A stretch of 64,000 bases of DNA from Rhizopus arrhizus (taxonomy: Eukaryota; Mucoromycota; Mucoromycetes; Mucorales; Rhizopodaceae). Below, in pieces: positions 1 through 14,095 of the stretch (position 1 is the stretch's first letter; each line of letters begins with the position of its first letter). Under the pieces are notes generated by a model. The model was not told the origin of the DNA. It made no database searches and saw nothing but the letters and a program-made list of their open reading frames with translations. The stretch lies in assembly GCA_024220505.1 (NCBI GenBank), contig JAKZZE010000003.1, forward strand, positions 2,294,001 through 2,358,000, in the 5' to 3' direction. The translations under genes and the position numbers were made by a program.

Positions 1-1008
1 AAACGACGTTTGATATCCTATAAAGAGGTCGCAACCGAATGCTTTGGTATGATCGGTGGCTGGATCACCTTTTTCTTTAGTTCATGGACCACGCTCGGTG
101 CGCCTGTCCTCTACACAGTCCTTGCAGGAAGCAACCTGAACGAACTCTGCAAGGGCACGTCCGGTGAACTCGGCAGTGTCAAATGGGGCATCATCAGCTG
201 TGCGATCGTCGCGGTTCCCTTCATCTTGGTCAAGTCGATGAAAGAAGTGGCCTGGATGAGTGCATGTGGCGCTCTGGCCACAGTGATCGTTGTCTTCATC
301 GTGCTCGTCGTCTCCTGTATCGATCTACAGCACATGGCTCCTGCTCATCATGACCCGGTGATCTGGAACAAGTTTCCGATCGCACTCAGTACGATCTCGT
401 TCAGCTTTGGTGGTAACGTTGTCTATTCACACGTCGAGGCCTCGATGAAGAAGCCCAGTCAGTGGCCAAGGGCGGTTGCGGGAGGCCTCAGTACATGCGC
501 TGTGCTCTATTTCCTCTCCGCCGTCCCGGGTTATTACATCTATGGTGATCAAGCTCAATCCCCCATCTATAGCTCCATCTCTGACGGTGTGCCCAAGATC
601 ATTGCTATCGTCATCATGACCCTTCACGTCTTGACGGCCGCGCCTATCCTGTTGACTTCTTTTGCACTGGACGTGGAAGAAATGTTGAACGTGACAGTAA
701 AGCGGTTTGGAAAGATCAACGAATTCTTGATCCGTGCTTTCATCCGTATCCTAGTGATGGTGGTCGTCGGAGTGATTGGGGCTGTTGTTCCTCATTTTGA
801 TGACTTGATGGCCTTGATCGGTGCCTTTGCTAACTGTGCCTTGATCTTCATTTTCCCTGTCGTGTTCTATATTCGATTGACTGGATTTCGTAATAAGCCT
901 ATTTATGAACTTGCGTGGTGTGGCCTTATCGTCCTGCTGGGCATCGTTGGTCTTATCTTTGGTACGATTGACGCTATAGAATCTCTGATTACAGATTTTA
1001 AAAAATAA
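1..1008 (+). CDS. Amino-acid transporter, AAAP/AVT-like (5' truncated by window edge)
   Basis: The frame is open from base 1 and stops at 1008. About 335 residues are visible and the start codon lies outside the window. The protein is strongly hydrophobic with about nine to ten membrane-spanning segments, and the order of segments and loops resembles the C-terminal three quarters of the amino acid/auxin permease family (Aa_trans). Family-like stretches include GGNVVYSHVEASMKKPSQWP, an internal loop before a membrane helix, and AVPGYYIYGDQ. Fungal members mostly move neutral or basic amino acids across the vacuolar or plasma membrane by proton antiport or symport; substrate and membrane cannot be read from the sequence. 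No intron is needed in the visible part. The gene converges on the minus-strand gene at 1141. An AATAAA-like signal follows at about 1027. Family call is firm, subfamily uncertain. Confidence 0.85.
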   Translation, partial: KRRLISYKEVATECFGMIGGWITFFFSSWTTLGAPVLYTVLAGSNLNELCKGTSGELGSVKWGIISCAIVAVPFILVKSMKEVAWMSACGALATVIVVFIVLVVSCIDLQHMAPAHHDPVIWNKFPIALSTISFSFGGNVVYSHVEASMKKPSQWPRAVAGGLSTCAVLYFLSAVPGYYIYGDQAQSPIYSSISDGVPKIIAIVIMTLHVLTAAPILLTSFALDVEEMLNVTVKRFGKINEFLIRAFIRILVMVVVGVIGAVVPHFDDLMALIGAFANCALIFIFPVVFYIRLTGFRNKPIYELAWCGLIVLLGIVGLIFGTIDAIESLITDFKK

Positions 1009-1140
1009 TATGTAATTCTTCCCTGTAAATAAAACGATGTAGTAAATAGAAGATAATTTATAGAAATCATACCATGTCTCTTTCAAAAAAAAAAAGTAAT
1101 AAATGATACGAGTTTTATTAAATTAATTTTTGCTTCACTT

Positions 1141-3095
1141 TTACCACAAGAAACGTAAATCGATTCCCCCTTCATTTTCATCTGACTTGACCGTACTTGC
1201 GATATGAGCAGCCAACGCCCGACGCCAGTGGGCCGCATTGGTTTCATCATCACAATAAAAAAACGCTTTTCCATTCAAAGGCTCGCCTTCATCGAAATGA
1301 ACGTCTTCACTAAAAACTGCTTTCAATCTGTCAAACTGCAGCATGACGCCCATCTTTCTTGCGATGCCAACCTGTTCACAATCATCCAAAGAAGGCTTAC
1401 CCACCCATCGTAATGGCATCAACGATAGTGTGCTCAGTGGCACTCGGTTCGTCTTTAGAAACAGTTAGCCGTCGTCAAATCATCCCCACTCTGGTTACCT
1501 TGTATGTAAAATCATACAGCACCAAACGCGTGCCCTCCAACGAGGCCCAGTATCGTTTCCATGCCTTTTTTCAGAGAGTTATAAAAACATGAGATGCAAA
1601 GGGGGATTTATATATACCGGATGAGCGATGCCTCGGGTATACAACGTCAGATAATCGCCAGAGACACAATGCTGCAGAGAGAGTTGAACTTGAGCCGGGT
1701 CCTGAAGGATGGCATCCGGTTGGCCTTGACTGGCGACAGGTTCTGTCAGGGTATAAGCCCACGGGAACTTTTGAACCGTCTCTGGTAGTTCTTCGATCAC
1801 CTTCAGGTCCACCACGAGCTCAACATGAAACCATGTCGAAAACGTCTTGCGTTGCTCATCGGCCTTGGTCAACTTGAACCGGGTGATCCCGTGATGTTGG
1901 GTGTTTTGCTTGCTTTCAAAGGTGAGGACGGAAAAGCCGGCGGGAGATAGGTTTCTGCGACCGGGTGATTTGGCCTGGGCGGTCCAGAGGCCCATCTTGG
2001 CCAGTCCATCTTGAAGTCGTGTGTTTGTGTATTGGGCGGCAACGGCAAAGGTCAGGGAGAAAGGTTCTTGGATTTCACTAGAGAAAGCATGTCAATCGAA
2101 ATTTTTAAAAAAGGAGTTCTTACAATCTCACGGCATCTTCTTGAGGTCGATCTGCACTCAGGTTCTTGTCTATCTTGTGCAGTAGGCCTCTTTGAGTCGA
2201 TTGTTCTTGTCCATTGTGGTACACGGACAATTCATATTCACATTCTAAGTCACATCAGTGCATGTTTGAACATTGCTTTTGTACAACTTACCACGATCAG
2301 AACCTACATTGATGATCTGCATCACTTTAAAAAAAAAAACGCCTTTAATATGTCGCACATCGTCAACATGAAATTTACCTCTGCAGTGCATGAATCGTTT
2401 GGGTGCAACAAAAACTTTTTTATTGAAAGCGCCCAAGGATTGTTCTTTGCTGTCGTGTTCTTGAACCTGGTTTCTACTGGCAGTGTGAGTAGCCGTAGGA
2501 TGCGCCCTCTTTTGTTTTACCTTATAAATGTACAGTGATCATGATTCGTTCTATACACAAAATCCTTGTCAGAACACAGCCCATCCTCTTCTTTGCCAGC
2601 ATCCGATACTTCATGCGTTGTATGGGGTAACCGTACCATGTTCTCTGCTATCGAGTGGTATCGTTTGGACATCATGGCACCCAAGTTTTGCATGGGAGGT
2701 GACGCGAGCCACTTTTGAACCGGCAGACCGATCCAGGTCGTTGTTCGTTTCAAGTGCATCTGGCCCTTACTGATCGCACGTGTCATCCGTGGTTTTCTTT
2801 CTGTGGGCAAAGGGGGCAAAGGACGATCAGGAGCACAAAGAGATAGATTGGGACATGTCTGACTCTTTTTTTTTTCTGTCACTAGCACATCACTCCCTCC
2901 TTCAAGTAAACTGGAATCACTTTGTGGCTCTGACCTTTCAATCGGTTCCTTTGGATGCTTGGAGTTGGCGTCCTTTTGGACAGCAGCTGATTTTTCATAA
3001 AAATGGACAAGTGGAGTGATTTTTTGAGAAGTATGTCTTCGAAAGTGTCCCCAATTGGTTTTTGAGTAATTTTGGATATGCCTTTCTGTATGCAT
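1141..3095 (-). CDS. Anillin-homology plus PH-domain protein (Mid1/Bud4-like), seven exons
   Basis: Reading splice sites by hand gives a consistent minus-strand model: exons 2521-3095, 2379-2476, 2292-2324, 2124-2244, 1618-2077, 1499-1564 and 1141-1452. Together they make 1665 nt, 554 residues. Introns are 44-60 nt with GTAAG-like donors, and all phases agree. The N-terminal part is basic, low-complexity and proline-rich (RPLPPLPTERKP). The middle (CEYELSVYHNGQ ... FEIQEPFSLTFAVAAQY) resembles the C2-like half of the anillin homology domain. The C-terminus is a PH domain: AWKRYWASLEGTRLVLYDF starts it and the helix AAHWRRALAAHI ends it. Proteins with this layout bind septins, Rho and membranes at division or septation sites. 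The start at 3095 is the least certain part, because an upstream in-frame Met at 3230 follows a low-complexity stretch. A general PH protein is the alternative. Confidence 0.7.
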
Positions 3096-3330
3096 TGATA
3101 GGTATGAAAAAGAGAGAGAGAGAGAGGGAGAAAAAAAAGGGGGGGAGAGCCTGCAGCTTTTTTTCTTTGGCTTTGAGTAATTCTTTATAAATTTTAAAAC
3201 ATTTTTGAGGACAGTCGGTTTTCTTTTCAATAAAGACCTTTCTGAAAGACAAAATACGGTGTGAATATTTATTTTAAACGGTCGTTGTATTAAAATGCAG
3301 AGTAAATAAAATAGGTTGTTAATACACTAG

Positions 3331-4448
3331 TTAATTGATCACATTATTATATTTTGGATCACATTCAATCTTGATTTCTTTAATTGTAGCACTGACCGCA
3401 TCCTTTGTTTGATTCCACTGTAAGAAAAAATCAGCTTTGAATACAAAAAAAGAAAGAGAGGGAAGATGCTTACAGAAATAGGTCCATGAGCCCACTGAGC
3501 CGTTCCACTTGCACCACTTCCATCCCAAAGACCAATCTGCACACGACTAAAATAGGAGTCAGTCCACGTTGAGATCCAGTAGAAACTTACGCAGGTGAAG
3601 AAGGATATTCGCCCTTTGTCTCATTACGAGTCTTTGTTCTGACCACTTTTTCATCCACTAACCACTGAATCCGTTCAAAGTTCCTATGAAAAAAAAAAAA
3701 ACAATGGATTGACATCCTTACTTTCTTGCTCGATGCTGCTTACCAATCGACAGTGTAGGTGTGAAATACTTCAGAAATAAGTCCCCCTTCGACTTTATGA
3801 GAAGCACCATTTTCGCCATAGACAATGCGTTTACCCCAAAAGTAATTTGATCTAAAAAAAAAGGTCAGTAGGTTGGATGAGTAAGAAAGAAAGCTTACTG
3901 AACATCTTCTGCTTCTTCATGTCCTTCTCCAAGCAATTCGAAATCAATTTCATCTTTATCGTCCGCAATCAGGATGATGGCCGTAACCGCACCACCCGTC
4001 TTGGCAGATTTGAGTGTGGCAGAGAAACGGCCGTAATGCATCAGGGTGGTTGCGTTAAAAGTAGGACCGTCACCTTCGACATCATTATACTTCAAGTCTA
4101 TGAGTCTTTGTGAGTGTGTGTATGTGTGTGTTTTAGCTTTATTTATTGGTTACTGTCGGATGTTTCTTTATCTATCAATTGAGTATAAGCAGAAGGAGGA
4201 ACCAAGATCAATTCCAGACCATCTTTGGTGATCTGCCAATTGTTCTTTGCTCCTCTGATTTCTACCCAACCCTCGGTACCTTTTGAAAAGTCTGTATGAT
4301 AATTTTTACAATCTGTCAACTGTTTATCTTCAGTGACTGGAGTTATATCAGCAGCATAGATGGACGAGATGAAGATGAGGCCTAGTAGAGAAAGTAACAT
4401 GAAAAAGGAAAAGGATAAACGACTGACATGCTCTCTCATTCTTCTCAC
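3331..4448 (-). CDS. GH16 Crh-like chitin-glucan transglycosylase, secreted, six exons
   Basis: The model joins exons 4154-4448, 3899-4097, 3744-3851, 3591-3683, 3474-3546 and 3331-3417, in total 855 nt and 284 residues with consistent phases. The N-terminus has a signal peptide (hydrophobic core SFFMLLSLLGLIFISSIYA, likely cut before ADITP). The GH16 catalytic motif DEIDFELLG is present with both glutamates and the middle aspartate, preceded by KYNDVEGDGPTFNATT and GRFSATLKSAK. SNYFWGK and the late WDGSGASGTAQWAHGPI stretch are typical of Crh1/Utr2 enzymes, which cross-link chitin to beta-glucan in the wall. The chain is shorter than yeast Crh1, and I see neither a serine/threonine-rich tail nor a C-terminal hydrophobic GPI signal, so a soluble or wall-trapped enzyme is more likely. 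Family call is strong; exact substrate is inference. Confidence 0.88.
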
Positions 4449-5726
4449 CTTTTATACTTATAGGAGCCAATAACAAGGAGTAAAAGCCTGTTGAACTTCC
4501 ATATTTCTTCACCATCTATAAATAACTATCCCCCTCTTTCCCCTTCTCTCTTTCTTTTCATCGTTTCTTTAGTTCTAGATACAGTCACACTCATGAGATC
4601 GCTGATTGGGATCTTTGTTCAATTACCCTCCTTTGAGCCAAACAATCAGGACATCCACCAGGGAAAACTCGGATGATCAGACGGCGTACGCCATGTAACA
4701 AATCTTGACATCTCAACCCACTGACAACCTTTTTTTTTTTTTTTCCTACTGTAACAATTTTGGAAACAGGCTTCTTTATAGAACACATTCAAGGGGACAC
4801 ATTTTACAAACAATCAATATCTGAGACTGAAATACACGTCCATCAGGGTTCCGTGCACGAGAGAGAAACAGAGAAGGGATCGATTCAGTGTGGCAGAGTA
4901 TTCAAGAGAGGGCTCTGATCTGAAAAAGAGAGTGACATGATGGTCAACGTACGGTATTTACGGGAATAAAAAAAGAAGGGGAGAATATGTAAAAAATGAT
5001 TGAAATGATAAATAAAAAATAATATTTTATGCGTTTACAAAAAAAAAAAAAAAACGTCCCTTTTCAGAACGTATCGATCGTTTGAGTAAGTATCGTCTTG
5101 GAGCGTGGCGGAAGGCTTCAGTGCTCCATCAAGAACAAAGAATCGAGTGCGCTGTTAGTATCCGACGAGAGGGTCGACTGTGGTCAAACGGAAAGAGAGG
5201 GATCGATGGTGTGAACAAAGAACGTGAGCCAGTAACACCAGCAAGCGTGAACACAGGTTCAGACAGGTAATAGAGACATCTTGCTTGATACAGTGATGAA
5301 GGATCTAGACTATCTTGTGTGAAAAAGATAGTTGTTTATAACCCCTCCCTAGTTTATGTTGTTTTAAAGATGAATGATGTTTTGCAATCAGGATTGGAAC
5401 GAGTCCATTGAATGGATATTGCCATCAGCGTATCTAATCACTGTCTTTATCCTATGTGAGATTGACTGCAGTAAAACACAAAGTCAATGATTTTCTACGG
5501 TTTTCATCCTTTATTTTTTAAAAAAAGTGTGTGTACTTTCAAGATGGATGTGGTAAAAGAAAATCGTTCATGTATTCTTTACCAATCTATCTTTTTATTG
5601 AATCCATATTTATAACCAAAGAAAGGCGATTCAAGTACAAGAAAACAGGGCTCTATGATCATTCATAAAAAAATGGATGAAAAAGACAAGGTTTATGGTG
5701 ACTAAATTTGTTTATTTAATAATAAT
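4449..5726 (-). other. Intergenic spacer, no supported gene
   Basis: About 1.3 kb between the divergent start of the GH16 gene and the stop of the VHS-GAT gene. Short open frames occur (for example near 4591-4788 and 5082-5270) but have no family resemblance, no splice logic and biased low-complexity composition. Poly-T and poly-A runs lie near 4731 and 5039. The first few hundred bases above 4448 presumably contain the GH16 promoter; no specific element was recognised. Confidence 0.6.
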
Positions 5727-7132
5727 TTAACGAGCATCTATTTCTTCAATTGGAGTGGTTGGATCCGCAAAGGGGTCCAACTCTTCTTCCTTGTTTATAT
5801 TTAAATTTGAAAACTCGATTTGTAAGGGTGGAGGACTGGTCTTGATGGGGGGTGGAGGTGGAGGTGATCGGATCAACTTGGTCATGCCTTCTCTCCAGGC
5901 AGCAGGTATTTCACCTGTCAACATGATGTCGTACATATCCAGTGCCTTCAACAAATCCTCATTGGCCGCCAGCAGTGTACCGATCCACTCCTCATCCTCA
6001 ATCAACCTCGCATAGCGAACAATCTTCTTTCGACTTTCTTCACATCTCTCCCGACAGTCTTGAATCCGTCTGTCGTACTGCAGATCAATCTCCCAACGAT
6101 CCTCAGACGTATTGATCAGCTTGAGTGAATTGACGAGGTTGTTTGTGTTTTGATTGGCCAAGGCCACTTCTTCCATGATCTTTGGCTTTAATTTTTCAAA
6201 GTTGAACAGGTTGTTGCCACTCGAACTGCGTGTTCGGTCTGTGCTGCGTGTCTTGGTTTTCTTTGCAGGTTCGGGCAGGTAGGTTTTGGCTGGCATGATG
6301 GGTGGTGGATGTCTTGAAGCCGTGGGTGAAGAAAGAGGGGATTGTGTCATGGGTGAAGTAGGTGATCTGATGGTGTCGCTGTTGCTCATGCTGGACGATC
6401 GACTGGCTTCGGCCGTGTTTGTTTTTATGCGCATCTTTTCTTTTAGGTTATTCAACTGCAGATCAGTGGATCTCACAACTTACTTTTTTGCCTCTTCCTA
6501 ATTCATATAAATCAACCATCGTTCTCATCCCTGGTTCATTCTTGTATTTCGTGATCCAAGCACCTAATAAGGATAAGAGTGTATTCTTGACTTCTGTACT
6601 CTCACTCTATCAAACAAGAAATTGTAAAGACTTGAAAATATAAAAAAAGTATATCTTGTACCCCAGAGGTCAACATCAACTCAAATCTTTCCTTCATCTT
6701 TTCATTTGCCAAGAATTGCCCTAAGTGGATGAGTACGCTTGCTGTTCATGTAGGATTGACTTACTGTGAAATTGCTGACTGCTATTTTCCATCAGTAATT
6801 TTAATACCTGATCATAGAATGAGGCTATGGTTGGGATCAATAAAGCAAAAAAAAATGGACATCTTTTTACCTCTAATACTCTCAGCTTTTGTTGATTTCC
6901 TCCATGTTTAAGCTTCTTTCTGATGGTTTCTATAGCTTCTCTCGGTCCACTTGATTGCATTTGAATAGATTCTGTTAATTGCTGCAAGAGGTACCAATCC
7001 ACCTCTTCAAGATTAGATAGTCTCTCTTTTAAACTTTTTTAATCTCTTTACTGCCAACATACAATTTATGTTTGTATTACCAATGTACATCGACACAGAT
7101 GTCTTTTGTATTTCTTCAGTAAATAATCCCAT
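5727..7132 (-). CDS. VHS-GAT domain endocytic adaptor, LSB5-like
   Basis: Multi-exon minus-strand gene starting at 7132 (MGLFTEEIQ...). A VHS domain is assembled from several short exons: VDWYLLQQLTESIQ, EAIETIRKKLKHGGNQQKL, VLKLLMENS, KERFELMLTSG, then LLGAWITKYKNEPGMRTMVD, which is a typical late VHS helix. The last exon (upper limit near 6446, end 5727) carries a serine/proline-rich linker and a GAT-type three-helix bundle (IMEEVALANQNTNNLVNSLK ... ANEDLLKALDMYDIML). After that come a polyproline run (RSPPPPPPIKTSPPPL) and the acidic tail ELDPFADPT. Lsb5 and related VHS-GAT proteins bind ubiquitin, Arf-type GTPases and actin regulators at endocytic sites. The polyproline run would suit SH3 partners and DPF suits adaptor binding. 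The last intron end is a choice between close AGs. Domain call is firm, orthology less so. Confidence 0.82.
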
Positions 7133-8814
7133 GTTTGTCAAAGGAAGAAAGAAAGAAAAAAAAAAAAGAAAAAAAAAAAAAAAAAAGAGATGGAAATGAT
7201 GTCAAAGTTGAACAAGCTTGTGTTGTGTTACATATTTGTAACACCGATCTTTCTCTTTGCCCGAGTGACAGAGGACATTTTTTTTTTTTTGGGTGGAAAC
7301 AAGAAAGGGATGGAGATCATATCCTCTAGGAAAAGATAGAGTATGGATCTTGATCTGATAGATGAACAAACACAATGCATGGTGGTGATGTGTTTTTATA
7401 AGGATTTCTTATTGTGTGATACAGTATTTAAGCGGTGATTGTTTCCACTGCACATTTCCTTCCCCTTTTTTATGTCATAGACGTGTCTGTGAAAAATAAG
7501 TTGACATATGTTTATGAATAGTGAGATTTTCAGTTAAAGTAAATAAGTTTAAATGATTTGTTTCAAAAATCGATTTTTGATATACAAAATAAGCTACACA
7601 GCCTTATTCTGTTGTTGTGTTTAAAAAAAAAAAGGGGGTTCATCCATCATCCTTTCAGAGACATTGTATTTTTATTGTTGAGGATGAGTTAAGGTAAGTT
7701 TGAGGGGTCAACAGGGTAACAATAATTGACGGATGAGTGTAGGCTGAATTGATATTATCATGTTCAGCAGTTGCGAATATGTGATGATGAACTGTGTCCT
7801 ATTTGTTCTTGTTTAATGCGTTCACTTTTGATCATTCTACAGCGTCCTCTTTCAGTTGGCTCTTTTAAAAAGAGTGCTTACTTCTCTTTGTGGTTGGAAC
7901 AAGATCAAATTAATTTTCTGTGTTATGGATACATTCGACATGAACTAATAAAGTACGATTGCTCTACTTGAATAAGTCATACTTGTGTGAGCAAATAAAC
8001 CGTTGACTATCCTCAGAAAGATAGGACCAACATAAGATATGATTTTATTAAACTTATAAATTGTACTTGCAGTGAACTAAGGGTTATCCTCTCATGTCTA
8101 CAATACTTTTATTCGATAAATTATTGATTCAACAAAAGACTCAAACTACCAGGCATTCAAGCTCAAAGCAGTATGCTGTTTACAAGACACAAAGGTTGCT
8201 TAAACATTAAACTATTTTCGGTCTCCAATTCTTTACTTTAAATTGTTCATTTTATGGCTATTAAAAAAGGACGAATAAAAAAGTGTTCATTATGCCAGAG
8301 TGTACAAGCCTCCTTGTGAAGCAAATGTCCCTCCTCCCACTAGCCTTTTATTAAATGATTATAAAGAGTGCACCCTTGCTTTTGACATACAGTTTCACAG
8401 ATAGAGATCCTAAAACTTGATTCTTTATCAAACTTTCGCTGTTGCTATAGAAATAAACCTCATTCAAGAGCAAGTCCTACAAGATTGCTTGTGTCAAGCA
8501 CAAAAAAAGCCATGTTCTCTGCAGGGGGATTAAATATCAAATGGGCTCAGGGTGTATTGATCGACATGAACTTTCCCCCCCCCTCTTTGTTCACTGTAGT
8601 AAATCATCCGAGTCCCTTGCATAGAAAATCTTTTTTTCCACTGCAGCTTCACACTGCTACAAATAAAGCTGAATTGTTGGGTTCTTTTTTTAAAGAGCGA
8701 TTTTTGTTGTCACGCCGAAAAGAATCAATGCGTTGTGGCACTTGCAGTGAAAGAGTTGAACAGATGCATGACTTTCTTAAATAGGATGTCAAGTTGACAA
8801 CAAGAATGAGTTTA
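7133..8814. other. Intergenic spacer, no supported gene
   Basis: About 1.7 kb between the VHS-GAT start and the forkhead gene stop. Composition is AT-rich with poly-A (7158-7187) and poly-T (7278-7290) runs. Open frames at 7771-7971 and 8485-8784 show no domain, signal or coding-like residue pattern that I recognise, so I leave them out. A short GC-poor promoter for the minus-strand VHS-GAT gene is expected just above 7132, but I cannot point to a specific site. Confidence 0.6.
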
Positions 8815-10976
<2,162 letters not shown>

Positions 10977-13364
10977 TTATGCTTTGGCTAAAAGTAAACA
11001 AGTACGGCTTGGGATATAGACCTGTAACCAGTTGGGTCTATTATCCCAATCACCAGGAAAGGTAAAGAATTCAGTCTGATTGTCGACTCTACTGTGACCC
11101 ATGTATTGCTTATCATCCGAGTTTAACACAATCTTATATTTCCCTGGCTCTGCAACTCCCACACGATAATCAGTAAACGATTGAGTGGGGTGAAAGTTGA
11201 AGATGAAGAGCACCTTGGCACGTTCAAAGACAATGATCTTGTCTCCTTCGTGCTTGCGAGACACATAGCCTTGAGGAGAATGAAGCCAGCCATAGGTTTC
11301 TTCAGTGAGCTGCATCGCACGATCCCACTCGTTCAGGTACTTGTAACGTAAGAGGTGATCATCAAGCACGTTCCACTGACGACGAGCATATTGGAAGCTT
11401 GAGTGATTACCTGCTCGAGGGAAATCGAGCCATTCGGGATGTCCAAATTCATTGCCTTCAAAGTTCAGATAGCCTTCACCACCAAGACCGTGTGAGATCA
11501 TCCTGAGAACGAGAGTGAGAGTTCAACTTACTGTCAAGTCACATCCAACTTACCTAATCATCTTGTGTAATGCAATACCTCGATCAATGATGGGTGTCAG
11601 TGGGGTCAAATCACTCATGTTTGTATACATTTCTTTATCCATCAACCAAAACGCTAGTGTCTTGTCACCTACTAAAGCTTGATCATGAGATTCACAATAA
11701 CCAATCGTATTTTCCAAGTAACGACGGTTGGTCAAGGTGTGAACAATGTTTCCCATATTCCAGTTTTCATCCGATACTTCCTTTAACAGCTTGATCCACA
11801 TGTCTGGAATCGCCATCGCCAGCCTGTAATCGAATCCAAGACCACCTTCACGCACAGGGCGTCCAGATCCAGGCATGCCAGATACATCTAGATAGGACAC
11901 ATCCTTAATACATGCCTTCAATCACAAAGACCTTACCTTCAGCAATAGTGACAACATCTGGGTAGGTTTGATGTAAAAAGTTATTTGCTAGCTGAACATA
12001 CATCACGCCTTCATCATCCACATTATCACCAAAGTATTCATGATACCCACCAGAGAATCCATAACCAATGCCATGATGCTTATAAAGCATCGATGTCACA
12101 CCATCAAATCGAAATCCATCAAACTGGTAGACATCCATCCAGTATCTCAAGTTGGACATCAAGAACCTCAGCACTTCATAGTTGCTGTAATTAAACAAAC
12201 GAGAGTCCCAAAGGTCGTGACGGCCCTTTCCTCCTTCATGGAAATAGCAGTGATCCGAGCCATCAAACAGGTTGAGGCCATCATCCACATTTTTGCAAGC
12301 GTGTGAATGAACGATATCGAGCAAGACGGTGATACCGAGCCCATGAGCGGTATCGATCAGCTCCTTTAGATCATCGGGTGTACCGTATCGACTGGAAGGA
12401 GCAAAGAACGAAGTGACTTGGTATCCAAAGGAGGCATAGTAAGCGTGCTCCATCACGGCCATTAACTGAATCGTGTTGTATCCGGCATAAGCGATACGAG
12501 GCAAGACGTTTTGAGTGAATTCTTTAAAGGTCGCACAGCGTGGTTCGGGAGAGGAGATGCCCACTATAAAGAAAGGATGAATACAGTGTGGATGAAAGCT
12601 GTCTGGGGATTACCGTGAGCTTCATAGACACGAATCGATCGAGGTCTTTTCGGTCGAGGATGCTTGAATGTGTAGTCTTGTTCCGGATGCCAAAAGATAG
12701 CATCATAGGTTGCACTGACGCTGAGGTCTTGCGTCACATAGGTTATCCAAGCAGGCAGTCTGTAAATACGTTCTCCAGTATTCGGCAGGGTCATTGTAAT
12801 CTGATCTCTTTTTTAATACTTAAAAAAAAAAACTCTTTTTGTCTCTTTACCTTCACTTTACTTCTGTGAGGAATGGCTACCTTGCCATCCTTGGTTGGCT
12901 TGATCGTTATCTCAAAGACACCATATTGATTACGTGTCATGACGTGCGCATTCACATCCCAGTTATCTAGAGTGAATCTTGTTTAGTTGGATAGTTATTG
13001 ATACAACACAAGTTCTGTTTTACTGAAATCGCCTACTAAGCTAGCAGTGACCGCGTTAGGTGCCCATTCTCTATACGTAACACTGTTGTCTTGAAGTACG
13101 TTAAACCCATAATATTCATAACCTCTGGTGAATTGATCATATCCCAAAGTATTTTTGATCATTTCATCATATTTATGAAACATGGCTTGTCTAAACACAA
13201 CGTAAATACTTTTTCAATACCATTTTCCAATACCTTTGACGAAGAGCATCATTATAAGGAGTCAACCAAGGATCCAAAACAGATAGCCCTGTACCATCCG
13301 TAGGCATGGTCAAGATACGACCAGGAGAGACTTCTTCTTGAAATGTAATCACTTGTGTACTCAT
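10977..13364 (-). CDS. GLC3: 1,4-alpha-glucan (glycogen) branching enzyme, GH13_8
   Basis: Multi-exon minus-strand gene starting at 13364 ([11 protein letters not shown]) and stopping at 10977, about seven exons. It transfers alpha-1,4 glucan segments to alpha-1,6 branch points in cytosolic glycogen synthesis. Order of motifs: N-terminal helix ([16 protein letters not shown]), CBM48 region ([20 protein letters not shown]), SIRVYEAHG, the GH13 barrel with [12 protein letters not shown] and [30 protein letters not shown], nucleophile region [11 protein letters not shown], acid/base TIAEDVSGMP, and transition-state region [13 protein letters not shown]. The end is the C-terminal beta domain (LPPxYxVG-like: [16 protein letters not shown]). 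At 11894-11938 an intron splits the TIAE and DVSGMP codons, which explains an apparent frame break. Catalytic residues D, E and D all look intact. The family is certain and the length suits fungal Glc3. Confidence 0.95.
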
Positions 13365-14095
13365 TTTTGATTGAGAGAAAGAAGAGTGTCTCACTTGTTG
13401 AAGAATATAAACAAAATGGCTTCAAACTCAGTATCTAGAATAAATAATAATAATAAAAAAAACTTTATTCATGCAAGATGTGTAACAGACTGGACAATAA
13501 ATACTCTCTTTTTTTTTGGGGGGGAAGAGCGATATCAAGATTGAAAAGAAAATGTTGGGAAAATTTGACGTTTTTTTTTAAAAAAAAATGTAACAGTTTT
13601 GTTTCAAAAAAAAAAAAAGGTGTGTTGTTTAATAAATGAGCACAAAAGTAAAATAAACCTCCCTTTACAGCTAGACTTGAATTATGGACGCCAAAAAAAA
13701 AAAAAAAAAAAAAAAGTACAGTGATCTTTGGAATATTGAAGGAAACTCATCAACAACTGCAGCTTTTGTTTTTAACTTTTAATCTATACACAATATGTTC
13801 TTTCATCCTGTACTTTTTACTATCAATTTGACTTGTGGATATCGATAAAGTCGTGAACAATAACTAAAAATTTGAAATTCTCAAGATAAATGTTCAAGAA
13901 TAGCCAGTGTGAATTGATGTATGATTAAAAAGGGATAAACTGACCTCCTTTCAAGCAGTGATAGTTAAATGGATTATGTACTACCTTGAATGGTTAGAAT
14001 CGTGCCTCTTTATCAATTTGTGGTATCAAATTTCTGTTTCAACAAAATGTTTATCAAAAGGTTCACTTTATTCTAGTAGTCTAGGTCATAGTCTT
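13365..14095. other. Intergenic spacer rich in homopolymers
   Basis: About 730 bases between the GLC3-like start and the NDUFS4 stop. It contains poly-A and poly-T runs near 13509, 13571, 13605 and 13694 and no open frame worth calling. The GLC3-like promoter would lie just above 13364. Confidence 0.6.

Noticed and set aside
8485..8784. 99-residue plus-strand open frame in the spacer before the forkhead gene
   Set aside because: No recognisable domain, no splice partners, and its C-terminus overlaps low-complexity spacer. Length alone is not support.
11894..11938. Apparent frameshift in the glycogen branching enzyme between TIAE and DVSGMP
   Set aside because: A GTAAGG donor and a CTATCTAG acceptor define an intron that joins GA and AT across the acid/base motif in frame.
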